A stretch of DNA of 46,024 nt from IMG/VR virus record IMGVR_UViG_3300031237_000009, positions 1 to 46,024 of that record; one strand, given 5' to 3'. This DNA is from a virus. The notes beneath the pieces were generated by a model. That model saw nothing but the letters and a program-made list of their open reading frames with translations. It did not search any database and was not told the DNA's origin. Each line of letters starts with the position of its first letter. The first letter of the stretch is position 1. A program made the position numbers and the translations under genes. This document shows, piece by piece, positions 5,462-14,419 of the stretch.

Positions 5462-6088
5462 ATGAACGCTGAGCAGCAAGCTTTATTCGATAACCTGACG
5501 CAGCTACAGCAGCGGGTAGCCACGAACGTGCTTGCGGGCATGAGTCAGCGTGCGGCCTACATCCAGGCGGGAGGCAAAGCCAATACGACCGAGAACAACA
5601 CGGACGTTTGCGCATCAGAGATCCTCAGGAATCCTAACGTGAAAGCCTTCATGGATTCCATGAAAGTGCAAGCTGTTTCTGATGCAATCATGACCCGCGA
5701 AGAAGCCATGAAAATCCTCACAACCCTAGGTCGAGGCAACCTCACGGACATCGTCAAGTTCAAAACCTCGCATGTCGGCCAAAACGCCGAGACAGGCGAC
5801 GACATCCATCAGACGACCTGGCTGATCGACGAAGACCTACAAGCGAATGATCCAGAGAAATTAATGATTATCTCTGAGCTTGAAGTCGGCAAGAATGGCC
5901 CGAAGATCAAGCAGCATTCGAAGGTCGCGGCTATTGCCCAGCTCGCCAAGATGGGAGGATGGGAGGCGGCACAGAAATTCGAACATGCAGGACCTGGCGG
6001 CGGACCAATCCTGACCAAGGATGTCAGCGAGCTTTCTGATGAGGCTCTGATGGCGCTGATTGCAGGCTCTTCGGCGAAAGACGAATGA
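5462..6088 (+). CDS. terS: Terminase small subunit (208 aa)
   Basis: This is the DNA-recognition subunit of the packaging motor. The N-terminus (LQQRVATNVLAGMSQRAAYIQAGGKA) is the helix-turn-helix of the Terminase_2-type small subunit, followed by VCASEILRNPNVKAFMD and a helical middle (TREEAMKILTTLGRGNLTDI). The C-terminus is short and acidic. I start at ATG 5462 (MNAEQQALFDN) because the longer frame would run through the terminator at 5378-5410. The stop overlaps the start of the large subunit (ATGA), so they are translationally coupled. Confidence 0.9.
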   Translation: MNAEQQALFDNLTQLQQRVATNVLAGMSQRAAYIQAGGKANTTENNTDVCASEILRNPNVKAFMDSMKVQAVSDAIMTREEAMKILTTLGRGNLTDIVKFKTSHVGQNAETGDDIHQTTWLIDEDLQANDPEKLMIISELEVGKNGPKIKQHSKVAAIAQLAKMGGWEAAQKFEHAGPGGGPILTKDVSELSDEALMALIAGSSAKDE

Positions 6089-7518
6089 CACCAGTGCAAC
6101 TGGCGGCCCAAGAGCTGCTTAGGCGCAGGAAGGCTCGCAGGGGCCTTCTAGACTTCATCCTGTATATCAACCCTGAATACATCGTCAGCGAGTTTGCGCA
6201 GGAGTTGTGCGCGGCGCTGGATCAGTTCTTCGTTGATCAGCAGGCTGGATTGCGTCCGGTGCTGGTTGTCCAGGCGCCGCCGCAACACGGCAAGTCGGAT
6301 ATCGTCAGCCGGTACGCCCCTGCATTCCTGTTCGGCCAATCGCCTGATCTATCCATTGGCGGCCTGTCCTACTCGAAAGACCTGGCTACCGACATGAACC
6401 GCGATGTTCAGCGGATCATGCTCAGCCCTGAATATCACCGGCTGTTTCCTGGCGCCTCGCTGAGTGCCAAGCGCGCCGTTACTGTGGACGTGGAAGCCAA
6501 GCGTAACAGCGACGTGTTTGAGATCGTTGGGCGCAAAGGTCGATATGTTGGCCAAGGTGTCGGCGGCCCGCTAACTGGTAAGCGCCTGGACATCGGCTTG
6601 ATCGATGACCCGATCAAGAACGCCCAAGAGGCGCTTAGCGAGACGATCAAGGACGGCATCTGGAACTGGTATATCACCACCTTCCTGACGCGCCTCAGCA
6701 AGAACAGCGGCCAGATCATCATGGCCACCAGCTGGGCGACTGACGACTTGTCAGGCCGCATCCTGAACATCAACGCGAAAGCCAAACACCTGAAGTTTGT
6801 CGCGGTCAACCTGCCAGGCGAGAAGGGATACGATCCGAGCCGCCGTGAAGGCGCGCTGGTCCCTGATCTGCACCCGCTCGACAAACTGCTCGAAACGAAA
6901 GCGATCATGTCCGATTACTTCTGGTCGGCGATGTATCAGCAGTCTCCCGTCGCGCTCGGCGGCAACATGTTCAAGACGGATGAATTCCGATTCTATGACG
7001 TGCTGCCAAAACTGAAATGGCGGGCGATATTCGGCGACACCGCGCTCAAGACCAAAGAGCAAAACGATTATTCCGTGTTCCAATGCTGGGGCGAATCCTT
7101 TGAAGGACAGGCCGTCATGGTCGATCAGATCCGTGGTAAGTGGGAGGCTCCGGAGTTGCTGACCCAGGCGCGGGCATTCTGGACCAAGCACAAGGGCGAA
7201 GCGACTGGAACGCTTAGGTCATTCAACGTCGAAGACAAGGCAAGCGGAACCGGCCTGATCCAGACGCTGAAGAAGGAGGGAATCCCCATTCTTGGCATCC
7301 AGCGATCTGTTGACAAAATCACCCGAGCCATGGACGCCATCCCCCTGATACAATCAGGGAACGTACTGCTGCCACGCAACGCGCCATGGCTCTCTGACTA
7401 CCTGTCCGAGTTCGCGGCCTTCCCCAAAGGCAGCAATGATGACCAGATCGACCCAACGATGGACGCCATCGATAACGTCCTGAACCAGGGCAAGCGAGAT
7501 TGGAGAAGCATGCTATGA
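6085..7518 (+). CDS. terL: Terminase large subunit (477 aa)
   Basis: This is the ATPase and nuclease that pumps and cuts DNA at the portal. The Walker A-like QAPPQHGKS is at residues 63-71, a Walker B-like segment (LDIGLIDDP) lies around 170-178, and a coupling-motif-like MATSWATDDLSG follows. The C-terminal RNase-H-fold nuclease begins IFGDTALK (first acidic residue) and ends with a conserved SNDDQIDPTMDAID acidic segment. Length is normal for the Terminase_6C group. It overlaps both neighbours by 4 nt. Confidence 0.95.
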   Translation: MTPVQLAAQELLRRRKARRGLLDFILYINPEYIVSEFAQELCAALDQFFVDQQAGLRPVLVVQAPPQHGKSDIVSRYAPAFLFGQSPDLSIGGLSYSKDLATDMNRDVQRIMLSPEYHRLFPGASLSAKRAVTVDVEAKRNSDVFEIVGRKGRYVGQGVGGPLTGKRLDIGLIDDPIKNAQEALSETIKDGIWNWYITTFLTRLSKNSGQIIMATSWATDDLSGRILNINAKAKHLKFVAVNLPGEKGYDPSRREGALVPDLHPLDKLLETKAIMSDYFWSAMYQQSPVALGGNMFKTDEFRFYDVLPKLKWRAIFGDTALKTKEQNDYSVFQCWGESFEGQAVMVDQIRGKWEAPELLTQARAFWTKHKGEATGTLRSFNVEDKASGTGLIQTLKKEGIPILGIQRSVDKITRAMDAIPLIQSGNVLLPRNAPWLSDYLSEFAAFPKGSNDDQIDPTMDAIDNVLNQGKRDWRSML

Positions 7519-8765
7519 GCAACAAGAAGCGCGGCGGTAATGGCAAGCCAAAGTTCCGGGACGGCATGACGAACATCGTCAACGGCCTGGCCAATCGCCG
7601 GTCTGCTGTTGCGACCAACGTAATTACCTCGACTCGCCTGGATGACACCCAGCTTCGCGCCATCTTCAAGACAGGCCTAGGCGCCAAGATAATCAGTATC
7701 AAAACTGGTTACGCGCTCAATGACACGCTCCAGTTCGAGAACGACAAGGACGAAGAGCTTTACAAGCGCCGATTGCAGCGAGCCGTGAAGAAGGCGTCAA
7801 AGTTCATGCTTGGCTTCGGTCGCGGGATCATCCTGTTGAATGAGCGCGGCGCAGATTTGTCGAAGCCGCTCACTGGCACGCTGGACATCGCCAAGGTAAA
7901 GCTCGACGTATTCAGCGGCGACATGGTCACGCCGATGAATGTCAGCATTGACCTGAACGATATCCGTTACCAGAAGCCGAAGACCTACAGCGTGCGCGGC
8001 AAGTCCTTCCACTGGTCGAGGGTCATAGACTTCACCTATTACGCACCCCCAGAGCTTGACCTGCCGACCTATCGTTACGGCGGCATCAGCGAATTCGAAA
8101 TGATCCACACGCAACTCATCAACGACGGCATCGTTGAACGGGCAAGCGGTGCGATCCTCGAAAAGAACTCGACGCTGTTCCACAAGATCAAGGGCTTCGC
8201 TGATGCCGTGCGCTGCGGCGATGATGACTACCTGATCAGCTATTACGCCAAGCTTGCCGAGGTTCGCGGCATCTACGGTGACGGCCTGATCGATGGCGAA
8301 GACGATGTGGTCAGCATCGCGCAGACGTTGACCAACCTGGACGCAGTCGACAACATCACCATTCGACGCCTGGCCCTTGTGACATCCATCCCGGTTCCTC
8401 TGCTGGTCGGCGAGTCCGTCCAAGGTCTGAACAGTACGGGCAACCAAGAGCGCCAGTCTTTCCAAGACATGGTAGAGGGGTTGCAGTTCGATTATCTGGA
8501 AGACCCGATTCGCGATCTGTGCCGTCATTACGGCATCGACGAAGTCTGCTTCAAGGAGAACCAGGGCGGCACCGCGACCGAGCGCATGGACTTCGAAACC
8601 AAGGTGATCGACAACGCCGTCAAGCTGGAGGCGCTGGGCGAGGACTACCGCGAATACCTGATCACTCACGACATCATCAAGGATGACCCGTGGGAGAAAT
8701 TGTTTGCGCCGCCAACTGAAACCAATGATCCGGCTGATGATCTGACCACTGGATTGCAACCATGA
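7515..8765 (+). CDS. Portal protein, DUF1073 type (416 aa)
   Basis: It forms the dodecameric head vertex through which DNA enters. I start at ATG 7515, overlapping the terminase stop (ATGA) and about 9 nt after GGAGAAG. Family signs are the N-terminal LDDTQLRAIFKTGLGAKII, FMLGFGRGIILLNERG, and the conserved GLNSTGNQERQSFQDMVEGL near residue 290, which corresponds to the NSTG..R..Y motif of DUF1073 portals. The final 30 residues are acidic and probably disordered. Order terminase-portal-MuF is standard. Confidence 0.9.
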   Translation: MSNKKRGGNGKPKFRDGMTNIVNGLANRRSAVATNVITSTRLDDTQLRAIFKTGLGAKIISIKTGYALNDTLQFENDKDEELYKRRLQRAVKKASKFMLGFGRGIILLNERGADLSKPLTGTLDIAKVKLDVFSGDMVTPMNVSIDLNDIRYQKPKTYSVRGKSFHWSRVIDFTYYAPPELDLPTYRYGGISEFEMIHTQLINDGIVERASGAILEKNSTLFHKIKGFADAVRCGDDDYLISYYAKLAEVRGIYGDGLIDGEDDVVSIAQTLTNLDAVDNITIRRLALVTSIPVPLLVGESVQGLNSTGNQERQSFQDMVEGLQFDYLEDPIRDLCRHYGIDEVCFKENQGGTATERMDFETKVIDNAVKLEALGEDYREYLITHDIIKDDPWEKLFAPPTETNDPADDLTTGLQP

Positions 8766-9586
8766 AGCGCCAGATAACAGCTGCCAAGCCTACGCCGATC
8801 AAGGCGCCGAAGTCACCACGAGGCATCGAGAACGAACTCGCGGACATGCTTGAATTCATGATCGCGCAGATGGCGCAGCGATTTCAGAATCAGGTGCTTG
8901 GCCAGCTTCAGGCGAGGACGGTTGAGAAGTTTGCCGACGCCCAAACCGGCAACTTCGCATCAATCCTGCTTAAGCTGTCGAATGCAGCCGCGAAAAAGCT
9001 GCTTCAGCAGTTCAGCAATGAGCGCATCGACACCATCAGTCAGAAGGCGCTCGGCAAGCTGGACAAGAAGTCCAAGGAGGAATTCTATAAGCGAGTCGCC
9101 GCAAAAACCGGAATCAACGTTACCGACCTGATCGCAAAGGAGGGCATGAAGTCGACCACCAATGCGCTGGTCGCCGAGACATCGCAGTGGATCAAGACCC
9201 TGCGTGATGACACCTTCCAGAAGTTCACGAACAACACGCTGTTCGCCATGAGTCAGGGTGAATCGCTCGATACCATCGTCAGCCAGTTTGATGACGTCGT
9301 CAGCGAGCGCAAGAACAATGCCAAGTTCCTGGCTCGCAATCAGGTTCAGAACTACAACTCGATCACGACCAAGATCCGGGCGCAGAACCTGGGGATCACC
9401 AAGGCCATCTGGGAGACTGCTGGTGATGAGCGGGTTCGGCCATCACATGAGGATAGGGAGGGAAAGGAGTTCGATCTTGCTGAAGGGCTCTATTCCTCGG
9501 TTGATGGCCTATACCTGTTGCCAGGCACCGACTACAATTGCCGCTGCACGTACACGATGATCATTCCAGAGGAAGGTGAAGAATGA
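8762..9586 (+). CDS. Mu gpF-like head morphogenesis protein (274 aa)
   Basis: A helical N-terminal half is followed by the MuF-type module: LARNQVQNYNSITTKIRAQN, then IWETAGDERVRPSHEDREGK and a closing NCRCTYTMIIPEE. The R-x-x-H...CRC pattern is diagnostic for phage minor head proteins that enter the capsid with the portal. Start overlaps the portal stop by 4 nt and its own stop overlaps the next start. Confidence 0.9.
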   Translation: MKRQITAAKPTPIKAPKSPRGIENELADMLEFMIAQMAQRFQNQVLGQLQARTVEKFADAQTGNFASILLKLSNAAAKKLLQQFSNERIDTISQKALGKLDKKSKEEFYKRVAAKTGINVTDLIAKEGMKSTTNALVAETSQWIKTLRDDTFQKFTNNTLFAMSQGESLDTIVSQFDDVVSERKNNAKFLARNQVQNYNSITTKIRAQNLGITKAIWETAGDERVRPSHEDREGKEFDLAEGLYSSVDGLYLLPGTDYNCRCTYTMIIPEEGEE

Positions 9587-10455
9587 CAACCAGCCATAAG
9601 CTTCAGGCCGCAAATGGCCCTCAGATAATTCCCGTGATAGACGGATCGATCAGAAGCTATGCCGTTGCTCTGTCGTTCAATGTCGCGCCATCCGCTGGAA
9701 CTGTCACGGTTGAGGTCCAGGCAATAGGCTCATCCACCTGGGATGCGGTGAATCTTGGGCAGAACGTTGACGTAACCACCGGCAATGCATTCTTTTCATT
9801 TGATGGCGCCATCAGATTTATTCGGGTTACATTTGCAGGTCTTGTCGGCGGCCAGATCCCGATCTTGTGGGTATCAAGCCAGGCCGTACTTATTCCGATT
9901 TTCGACCTGCTCACTGATAAGGGCAACGGGCCTGTTCGTAGACTTCGCGTCGACCAAGGCCAGACTGGTTTTTTTGGTCGTCGCATGTGGGCGCTGAGTT
10001 ACGAATTCGCTACGGCCAACCCGATTGCCGCCACTCCGCTTGTGTTTAAGCTGGTCATTCCAGTGAATTTCATTATTCATGCCCACTTTCTTAGCGTGGA
10101 TCAGGGCGGCCTGACGCTAAGAACTTACCAAGCCAGCCAGGGTGTCGAGGGCGGGGTGTTCGGTGATACCTATGCCCCGGTTACTGAAAACGGCATGACC
10201 GAAGAGCCAGCCTATGTATTTCAATCTCTTATCTCTTCTGGCGGAACATTCACTCCTAACGTTGGCCAGCGCCCACTCACCCCGTTGAGGGTCAGGACAT
10301 CTGGAGCGACAGCTCAGCAGTCTAGTGTTGGACTTGGCGCAGTGTCTGAGAAGGGGCGGCCGCCTGGAACGTACTATGCGGTTCTGGCGCGAATGACGGG
10401 TGTGAGCGGTGATTGCACGGGGGTTTACAATCTGGTGATTGAAGAGAGGCCGTAA
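9583..10455 (+). CDS. Predicted virion-associated protein (290 aa)
   Basis: It is beta-rich throughout, with alternating hydrophobic residues (SAGTVTVEVQAIGSSTWDAV, GGQIPILWVSSQAVLIPIFD) and several glycine-containing turns. I recognise no named family. The start overlaps the MuF-like stop, so it is part of the head operon and probably a minor head or decoration component. The accessory cassette at 10471-11005 follows immediately. Confidence 0.65.
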   Translation: MTTSHKLQAANGPQIIPVIDGSIRSYAVALSFNVAPSAGTVTVEVQAIGSSTWDAVNLGQNVDVTTGNAFFSFDGAIRFIRVTFAGLVGGQIPILWVSSQAVLIPIFDLLTDKGNGPVRRLRVDQGQTGFFGRRMWALSYEFATANPIAATPLVFKLVIPVNFIIHAHFLSVDQGGLTLRTYQASQGVEGGVFGDTYAPVTENGMTEEPAYVFQSLISSGGTFTPNVGQRPLTPLRVRTSGATAQQSSVGLGAVSEKGRPPGTYYAVLARMTGVSGDCTGVYNLVIEERP

Positions 10456-10470
10456 ATAACCATTATGCTG

Positions 10471-10499
10471 TTGACATAGTTATTATCTCGGGATAGTCT
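10471..10499 (+). promoter_or_regulatory. Recurrent promoter driving the first inserted cassette
   Basis: TTGACA (10471-10476), a 17-bp spacer TAGTTATTATCTCGGGA and -10 TAGTCT (10494-10499). The leader that follows (GAAACGAACAACGGAGCA) is also found downstream of the minus-strand promoters at 31602-31630 and 45356-45384, so promoter and leader travel as one unit. Confidence 0.85.
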
Positions 10500-10534
10500 T
10501 GCTCCATCGAAACGAACAACGGAGCAAGACGATC

Positions 10535-10702
10535 ATGAAAATTTTCAGCACGAAACAAGAAGCTACTCAGTACATGATTGAAAAATACAGCGCTGACTTT
10601 GTGTCGATGAACTTGGTCAACGTTGTGTATGCAGGCCCAGTAATGGCAAAAATCATGAACGTGTCGGCCGGTTGGTTCGTAGACATCGAAGAGGGGAAAT
10701 AA
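10535..10702 (+). CDS. Small cassette protein (55 aa)
   Basis: The protein starts MKIFSTKQEATQYMIEKYSA. A GGAGC site lies upstream in the shared leader. It has an amphipathic helical N-terminus, then a hydrophobic stretch (LVNVVYAGPVMAKIMNV) and an acidic end. It is the first gene of a promoter-two-gene-terminator unit sitting between head genes. Function unknown; moron-type genes often act on the host rather than in the virion. Confidence 0.6.
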   Translation: MKIFSTKQEATQYMIEKYSADFVSMNLVNVVYAGPVMAKIMNVSAGWFVDIEEGK

Positions 10703-10703
10703 G

Positions 10704-10943
10704 ATGGGGAGGCCTGAGTTTAAAATAACCCTCAAGAGTACAGGAAGTGGCTCAGAGCGCCTCGGAGTTTGCGAGGCCTGCGGAGGAAAATGCGTAGAGG
10801 TTTTCTCGCTGAGAATTCAGAAAGCGTACTATTCACCGTTACTCGGCAGGGACAGTTTTACCTTCGAGGGAGGCCTATCCATGTTCGGGCACGAGCAGTG
10901 CTTAAGAGACCAAAGAATGCATTTCACTCGAGGATCGCACTGA
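10704..10943 (+). CDS. Cysteine-rich small cassette protein (79 aa)
   Basis: The protein starts MGRPEFKITLKSTGSGSE. CEACGGKC gives a C-x2-C-x3-C knuckle near residues 23-30, and a lone FGHEQC near residue 65 could complete a zinc site. It starts one base after the preceding stop and ends just before the terminator, so it belongs to the same cassette. Probable small zinc-binding protein of unknown role. Confidence 0.6.
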   Translation: MGRPEFKITLKSTGSGSERLGVCEACGGKCVEVFSLRIQKAYYSPLLGRDSFTFEGGLSMFGHEQCLRDQRMHFTRGSH

Positions 10944-10977
10944 TTGAAGGGTGCGAAAGAGTAAACTCTACGCCACC

Positions 10978-11005
10978 AAAAGCCCCTTAACCTGGGCTTT
11001 TCTTT
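10978..11005 (+). terminator. Intrinsic terminator closing the first cassette
   Basis: AAAAGCCC (10978-10985) pairs with GGGCTTTT (10994-11001), 8-nt loop, then CTTT. It ends the short transcript started at 10471. The capsid genes downstream then need read-through or their own promoter in 11006-11089, where I see no convincing one. Confidence 0.75.
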
Positions 11006-11089
11006 GCCCGAAATTTCACCTCGGCACAATATTTGCTTTGCCATCAATCAGGGTTTACAATTCGGCAAGATTCGTGCCAAGGCAAGATA

Positions 11090-12232
11090 ATGACTACGTT
11101 CAAGTTCAGCGACGCGGCGACATATGATGGCAGTCTGAAGACGGCTATCTCTGTGCGCGATGGCGTCTTGGAATACTTGGGCAGTGAGTTGGGCATGGAG
11201 CCAGCCGACAGGATTTTCTACGTCTACCGGTCGCCAGCCACCATCGCCAGCCTGGCCGCGCAGATGCCTGGTATCCCGGTGATCAGCGACCATATCGAGC
11301 CAGGCACCGAACCTGACAACATTCCGAGTCGCGTTGAATCGGCGTCCCTGATCGATGCATTCGATGACGCCACCAGTTCAACCCTGGCCATCCAGAACAA
11401 GCTCTCCCTTGATCCTGCGATGCTCGCTGAGATCGAAAGCGGTAAGGATGAGCTATCCCTTGGCTATGAGGGTCGTTTGATTCCTCACGCCAAGTGGGAT
11501 TTCGAACAGCGTGATCTGGTGCCAACGCACCTGGCCACTGTGACAGATGGACGTTGTGGCACTGGTTGCCGCTTCATCGACCGCAAACCAACCCCGGAGG
11601 CTAACAGGCCTATGAAAAAGCTGCATAAGGCGTTCTTGGACGCCGAAGGTTCTTTGAGCCTTTCGCAGATCGTTGAGCTGGCCGCTGGCCTGCCGGAAGC
11701 GATCAAAAACGTACCTGCCGACAAGCTCGCCGAGCTGTTGCCAGCCCTGCAAGAAGTCATGGCTGCCGCAACAGCTGCCGGCGTCGAAGCTCCAGGCGCA
11801 GAACCTGTTGTCGAAGAGCTGCCGGTTATGACCGACGAAGACGCTGACAAGCTGATGGACGAAAGTGCCGACGCTGCTGGCGGTGATCCGGTCAAGGTGA
11901 CTGACTCCGCTCGCAAGGTTCTGCGCAAGAAGTTCGCCGACAAAATGGCTGTTGCGATTGGCGAGGCCGTCAAGGTCCACGCCTCTGTCATCGACAAGGC
12001 TCGCACCATTCTGCCAGAAACTTACAGCTTTGCTGACAAGTCGACCGCGCAACTGATGCGTGACGCCCTGGCTGTCGAGCATGGCTCGCAGAAGTTCGCG
12101 GACGCCGAGTTGTCCGTTGCCTTCAAGCTGCTGAAGAAATCCGGTGGCGAATACAAAACGTTCGGCGATCACAAGGCAGATGAAACCAGTCTGACTGCGC
12201 GCCTGAAAAAATCCATCGGCGCCGAGGAATAA
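11090..12232 (+). CDS. DUF2213-type prohead protease/scaffold (380 aa)
   Basis: The N-terminal half carries the DUF2213 pattern: RIFYVYRSPATIASLAAQMPG, IPVISDHIEPG and a later ELSLGYEGRLIPHAKWD with AVTD-like THLATVTDGRCG. This group is linked to prohead maturation. The C-terminal half is helical and rich in alanine, lysine and glutamate, as expected of a fused scaffold domain. I start at ATG 11090 (MTTFKFSDAATYDG). It immediately precedes the decoration and capsid genes. Protease activity is family inference; I cannot name the catalytic residues with confidence. Confidence 0.8.
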   Translation: MTTFKFSDAATYDGSLKTAISVRDGVLEYLGSELGMEPADRIFYVYRSPATIASLAAQMPGIPVISDHIEPGTEPDNIPSRVESASLIDAFDDATSSTLAIQNKLSLDPAMLAEIESGKDELSLGYEGRLIPHAKWDFEQRDLVPTHLATVTDGRCGTGCRFIDRKPTPEANRPMKKLHKAFLDAEGSLSLSQIVELAAGLPEAIKNVPADKLAELLPALQEVMAAATAAGVEAPGAEPVVEELPVMTDEDADKLMDESADAAGGDPVKVTDSARKVLRKKFADKMAVAIGEAVKVHASVIDKARTILPETYSFADKSTAQLMRDALAVEHGSQKFADAELSVAFKLLKKSGGEYKTFGDHKADETSLTARLKKSIGAEE

Positions 12233-12235
12233 ATC

Positions 12236-12721
12236 ATGGCCTTTAATGAAGCTGTTGTAACCACTCCACCAGACCTGATGCCTGGCGAGTTCATCGCCGC
12301 GTCGCCTTATAACTGCTCTGCGTTCGACGTCTGGGAAGAAGGCTTGGTGCCTGGCCGCTTCGTCAAGTACGACGCAGGATCCATTGACCTGCTCGACACC
12401 TCGGCGACCCCGGTGATCGCTGGCGTTGTTCGCCGCAAGATCTCCAGCGCCTTGGAAAACCTGACCTACACCAAGCTGGGCATCGCGCCTGACCAAGTGG
12501 CCGAGATCGTGAACTTCGGTTTCGTCAGCGTGGAAGTCCTGGCGGGCGATACTCCGGCTCGATTCCAGCAGGTCTATGCGGTGAATACCGCTGGCGCCAA
12601 CCTGGGCAAGGCGACCGAAACCGCAACCAACAATGCCATCGTCCCTGGCTGCGTGTTCTGGGAAGCGAAACGTCCCGGCACTTGGCTTGTGCTGATTCCA
12701 AAATACCTGACCGGGGTTTAA
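12236..12721 (+). CDS. Structural cement/decoration protein (161 aa)
   Basis: This small beta-rich protein lies between scaffold and capsid genes. GEFIAASPYNCSAFDVWEEG and a central VAEIVNFGFVSVEVLAGDTPARF match the pattern of capsid cement proteins, which start with a short arm and then a compact barrel. It is only 3 nt from both neighbours, consistent with tight co-expression with the capsid. Confidence 0.7.
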   Translation: MAFNEAVVTTPPDLMPGEFIAASPYNCSAFDVWEEGLVPGRFVKYDAGSIDLLDTSATPVIAGVVRRKISSALENLTYTKLGIAPDQVAEIVNFGFVSVEVLAGDTPARFQQVYAVNTAGANLGKATETATNNAIVPGCVFWEAKRPGTWLVLIPKYLTGV

Positions 12722-12724
12722 GTC

Positions 12725-13708
12725 ATGAGCAAAATCATCAAGCCTGATCCGTTCAAGCTGTACAACATCAAGTCCTTCGAGGACAAGGCTGCGCACGCCA
12801 AGAAGTTCACCGACGCCGGTGGCATCATCCTGGCGCGCAACCTGGAACACCTCAGCACCGAGATTTTCACTCAGGAATACCCTGAGCTGACCTTCTTGAT
12901 GCAAGGCATCGTTGTCAACAATGAAGGCGGTTATGCCGACACGATCAAGAAGATCAAGCTGGCCATCGCTGGCGACTTCCGTGAAGCCGGCACCAACACC
13001 AACACCACCGGAAAGATCACACTGGAAGGTGAAGACGACAGCATCCCGGTTTTCACTATGGATGCCGAGTCCGACTGGTTGGAAATCGAGCTGAAGAAGG
13101 CCGAGCTGCAAAACGTGAACCTGCCAAGCCGGTTCATGGAAGCGCACAACGAGCTGTACAACCGCAAGATCGACGCCATCGGCTATGTCGGCCAGGTTCG
13201 CTCCGACGGCTCGTTCAAAACTCGCGGCCTGTTGAACTACGCCGGCTGGGATACCGACACCTCGGCAGTAACCGCCGCGGCCGCAACTGGTGCCGAGCTG
13301 TATCAGGAGATCGCCGACCTGATCAACCGTCAGTGGGCGAACGTGTTCAACGTGCCAGCTTACAAGGCTGATCATGTGACCATGCCATGGTCCGTGTACA
13401 ACATCGCCACGACCAAGATCCTGAACACCGCTGCTGGCAGCTCCAGCGTGCTGCGCGCATTGCAGGATAACTTCCCTGGCGTGACCTTCGGCATGACCAA
13501 TCGGGCCGAAGCTGGTCAGGCTGCCGTGACATCGACCACTATCGCGTTCTCGCGAAACCGTCGTGCCATGCAGTTCCGTCTGCCGGTGCCGCTTGAGATC
13601 TCCAGCATCGACCAGCGTGGCTTCAAGTACTACATGGAGTCGTACTTCTCCATCGCTGGCCTGGACGTGATCGAAGACGGCGCCGCCGCTACTTTGACCG
13701 GTCTCTGA
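12725..13708 (+). CDS. Major capsid protein, DUF2184 type (327 aa)
   Basis: This is the main shell protein. The N-terminal arm (SFEDKAAHAKKFTDAGGIILARNLEHL) is followed by a beta/alpha body with IEIELKKAELQ-like strands, GLLNYAGWDTD, an alanine-rich loop (AVTAAAATGAEL) and a conserved PLEISSIDQRGFKYYMESYFSIAGLDV near the C-terminus. Codon choice is strongly GC-biased here, as usual for a highly expressed gene. A hairpin follows directly. Confidence 0.9.
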   Translation: MSKIIKPDPFKLYNIKSFEDKAAHAKKFTDAGGIILARNLEHLSTEIFTQEYPELTFLMQGIVVNNEGGYADTIKKIKLAIAGDFREAGTNTNTTGKITLEGEDDSIPVFTMDAESDWLEIELKKAELQNVNLPSRFMEAHNELYNRKIDAIGYVGQVRSDGSFKTRGLLNYAGWDTDTSAVTAAAATGAELYQEIADLINRQWANVFNVPAYKADHVTMPWSVYNIATTKILNTAAGSSSVLRALQDNFPGVTFGMTNRAEAGQAAVTSTTIAFSRNRRAMQFRLPVPLEISSIDQRGFKYYMESYFSIAGLDVIEDGAAATLTGL

Positions 13709-13715
13709 TTCCCTA

Positions 13716-13740
13716 GGCGCAAGGATGCGCCGCCTATTTT
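13716..13740 (+). terminator. Hairpin after the capsid gene (attenuator or weak terminator)
   Basis: GGCGCA (13716-13721) pairs with TGCGCC (13726-13731) around AGGA, followed by GCCTATTTT. The T run is short and offset, so partial termination is likely. It would lower expression of downstream connector genes relative to capsid. Confidence 0.5.
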
Positions 13741-13753
13741 GGAGGGTTTGCTC

Positions 13754-14083
13754 GTGAGCAAGTCTGATAAGCAAGCGAAAGCTCAGCCAGTCGCTGAAGA
13801 AGTTGTCGATGCAGCCACCGCCGAAGCAATGGCCAGGGGCAACGAAGAGATTCAGGCCGCAATCGAGGCTCGCGCCCCAGCTGATGGTCGCGCATCCGAT
13901 GATGTCGAGCCAGTCGAGTCATCGGTCACTGTTATCAATCTGCAAGCCAACCCGATGAAAGTTCTGGGTCTGGGAAGCTACGGTTTGGCGGTGTTTACCG
14001 AGCGTCAGCTGGATGCTGATCCGCGTCTGTACGCGAAGATCAAGCGCGGTGTTGACCTGGGCATTCTCAAGGTTGAAGGTTAA
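13754..14083 (+). CDS. Head-region protein with charged N-terminus (109 aa)
   Basis: I choose GTG 13754 (MSKSDKQAKAQPVAEE) because GGAGGG lies 8 nt upstream. The first 60 residues are charged and alanine-rich, likely disordered. The last 45 (VINLQANPMKVLGLGSYGLAVFTERQLDADPRLYAKI) look folded and resemble small head-completion proteins found after DUF2184 capsids. Not assigned to a named family. Confidence 0.65.
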   Translation: MSKSDKQAKAQPVAEEVVDAATAEAMARGNEEIQAAIEARAPADGRASDDVEPVESSVTVINLQANPMKVLGLGSYGLAVFTERQLDADPRLYAKIKRGVDLGILKVEG

Positions 14084-14086
14084 ATA

Positions 14087-14419
14087 ATGACTATCCAGAC
14101 CGACTTCGAGGCCCGCTTTCCATCGATCCCATGGGTTGAAGAAGTCGCGTCGACTTGGATTTATTACACCTGCCTGCAATACAGCGATTCAACCAAGGAG
14201 GCGATCCTTAATCTGATCGCCCACCTTCTGACCTTGGCGTCACTACCTGGGTCTGGCTCATCTCGAAACGTTGCCAGCAAGTCTGTCGGCAGCGTCTCAG
14301 TTTCCTATGAGGCATCGGCTACCCAGTCGAGCAACCTGGCCTCTTGGTACAACACCACTCGTTACGGCCAGGTTTACTGGCTGCTCACCGGTCGCCGTGT
14401 CGGGGCTCGCTTTGTATGA
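14087..14419 (+). CDS. Head-tail connector, DUF4054 type (110 aa)
   Basis: FEARFPSIPWVEEVASTWIYY, then AILNLIAHLLTL, VGSVSVSYEASATQSS and a final YGQVYWLLTGRRVGARFV follow the DUF4054 layout, a helical adaptor of the gp6/gp15 connector class. It follows the capsid gene by one small gene and overlaps the next start by 4 nt. It probably forms a ring under the portal. Confidence 0.8.
   Translation: MTIQTDFEARFPSIPWVEEVASTWIYYTCLQYSDSTKEAILNLIAHLLTLASLPGSGSSRNVASKSVGSVSVSYEASATQSSNLASWYNTTRYGQVYWLLTGRRVGARFV

Noticed and set aside
7797-8759. A 320-codon minus-strand frame opposite the portal gene
   Set aside because: Shadow of the portal coding frame; no ribosome site, and repetitive hydrophobic/charged composition typical of antisense frames.
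11453-13774. A 773-codon minus-strand frame over the capsid genes
   Set aside because: It is antisense to three well-supported head genes with conserved order and ribosome sites; high-GC codon structure makes such long shadows common.
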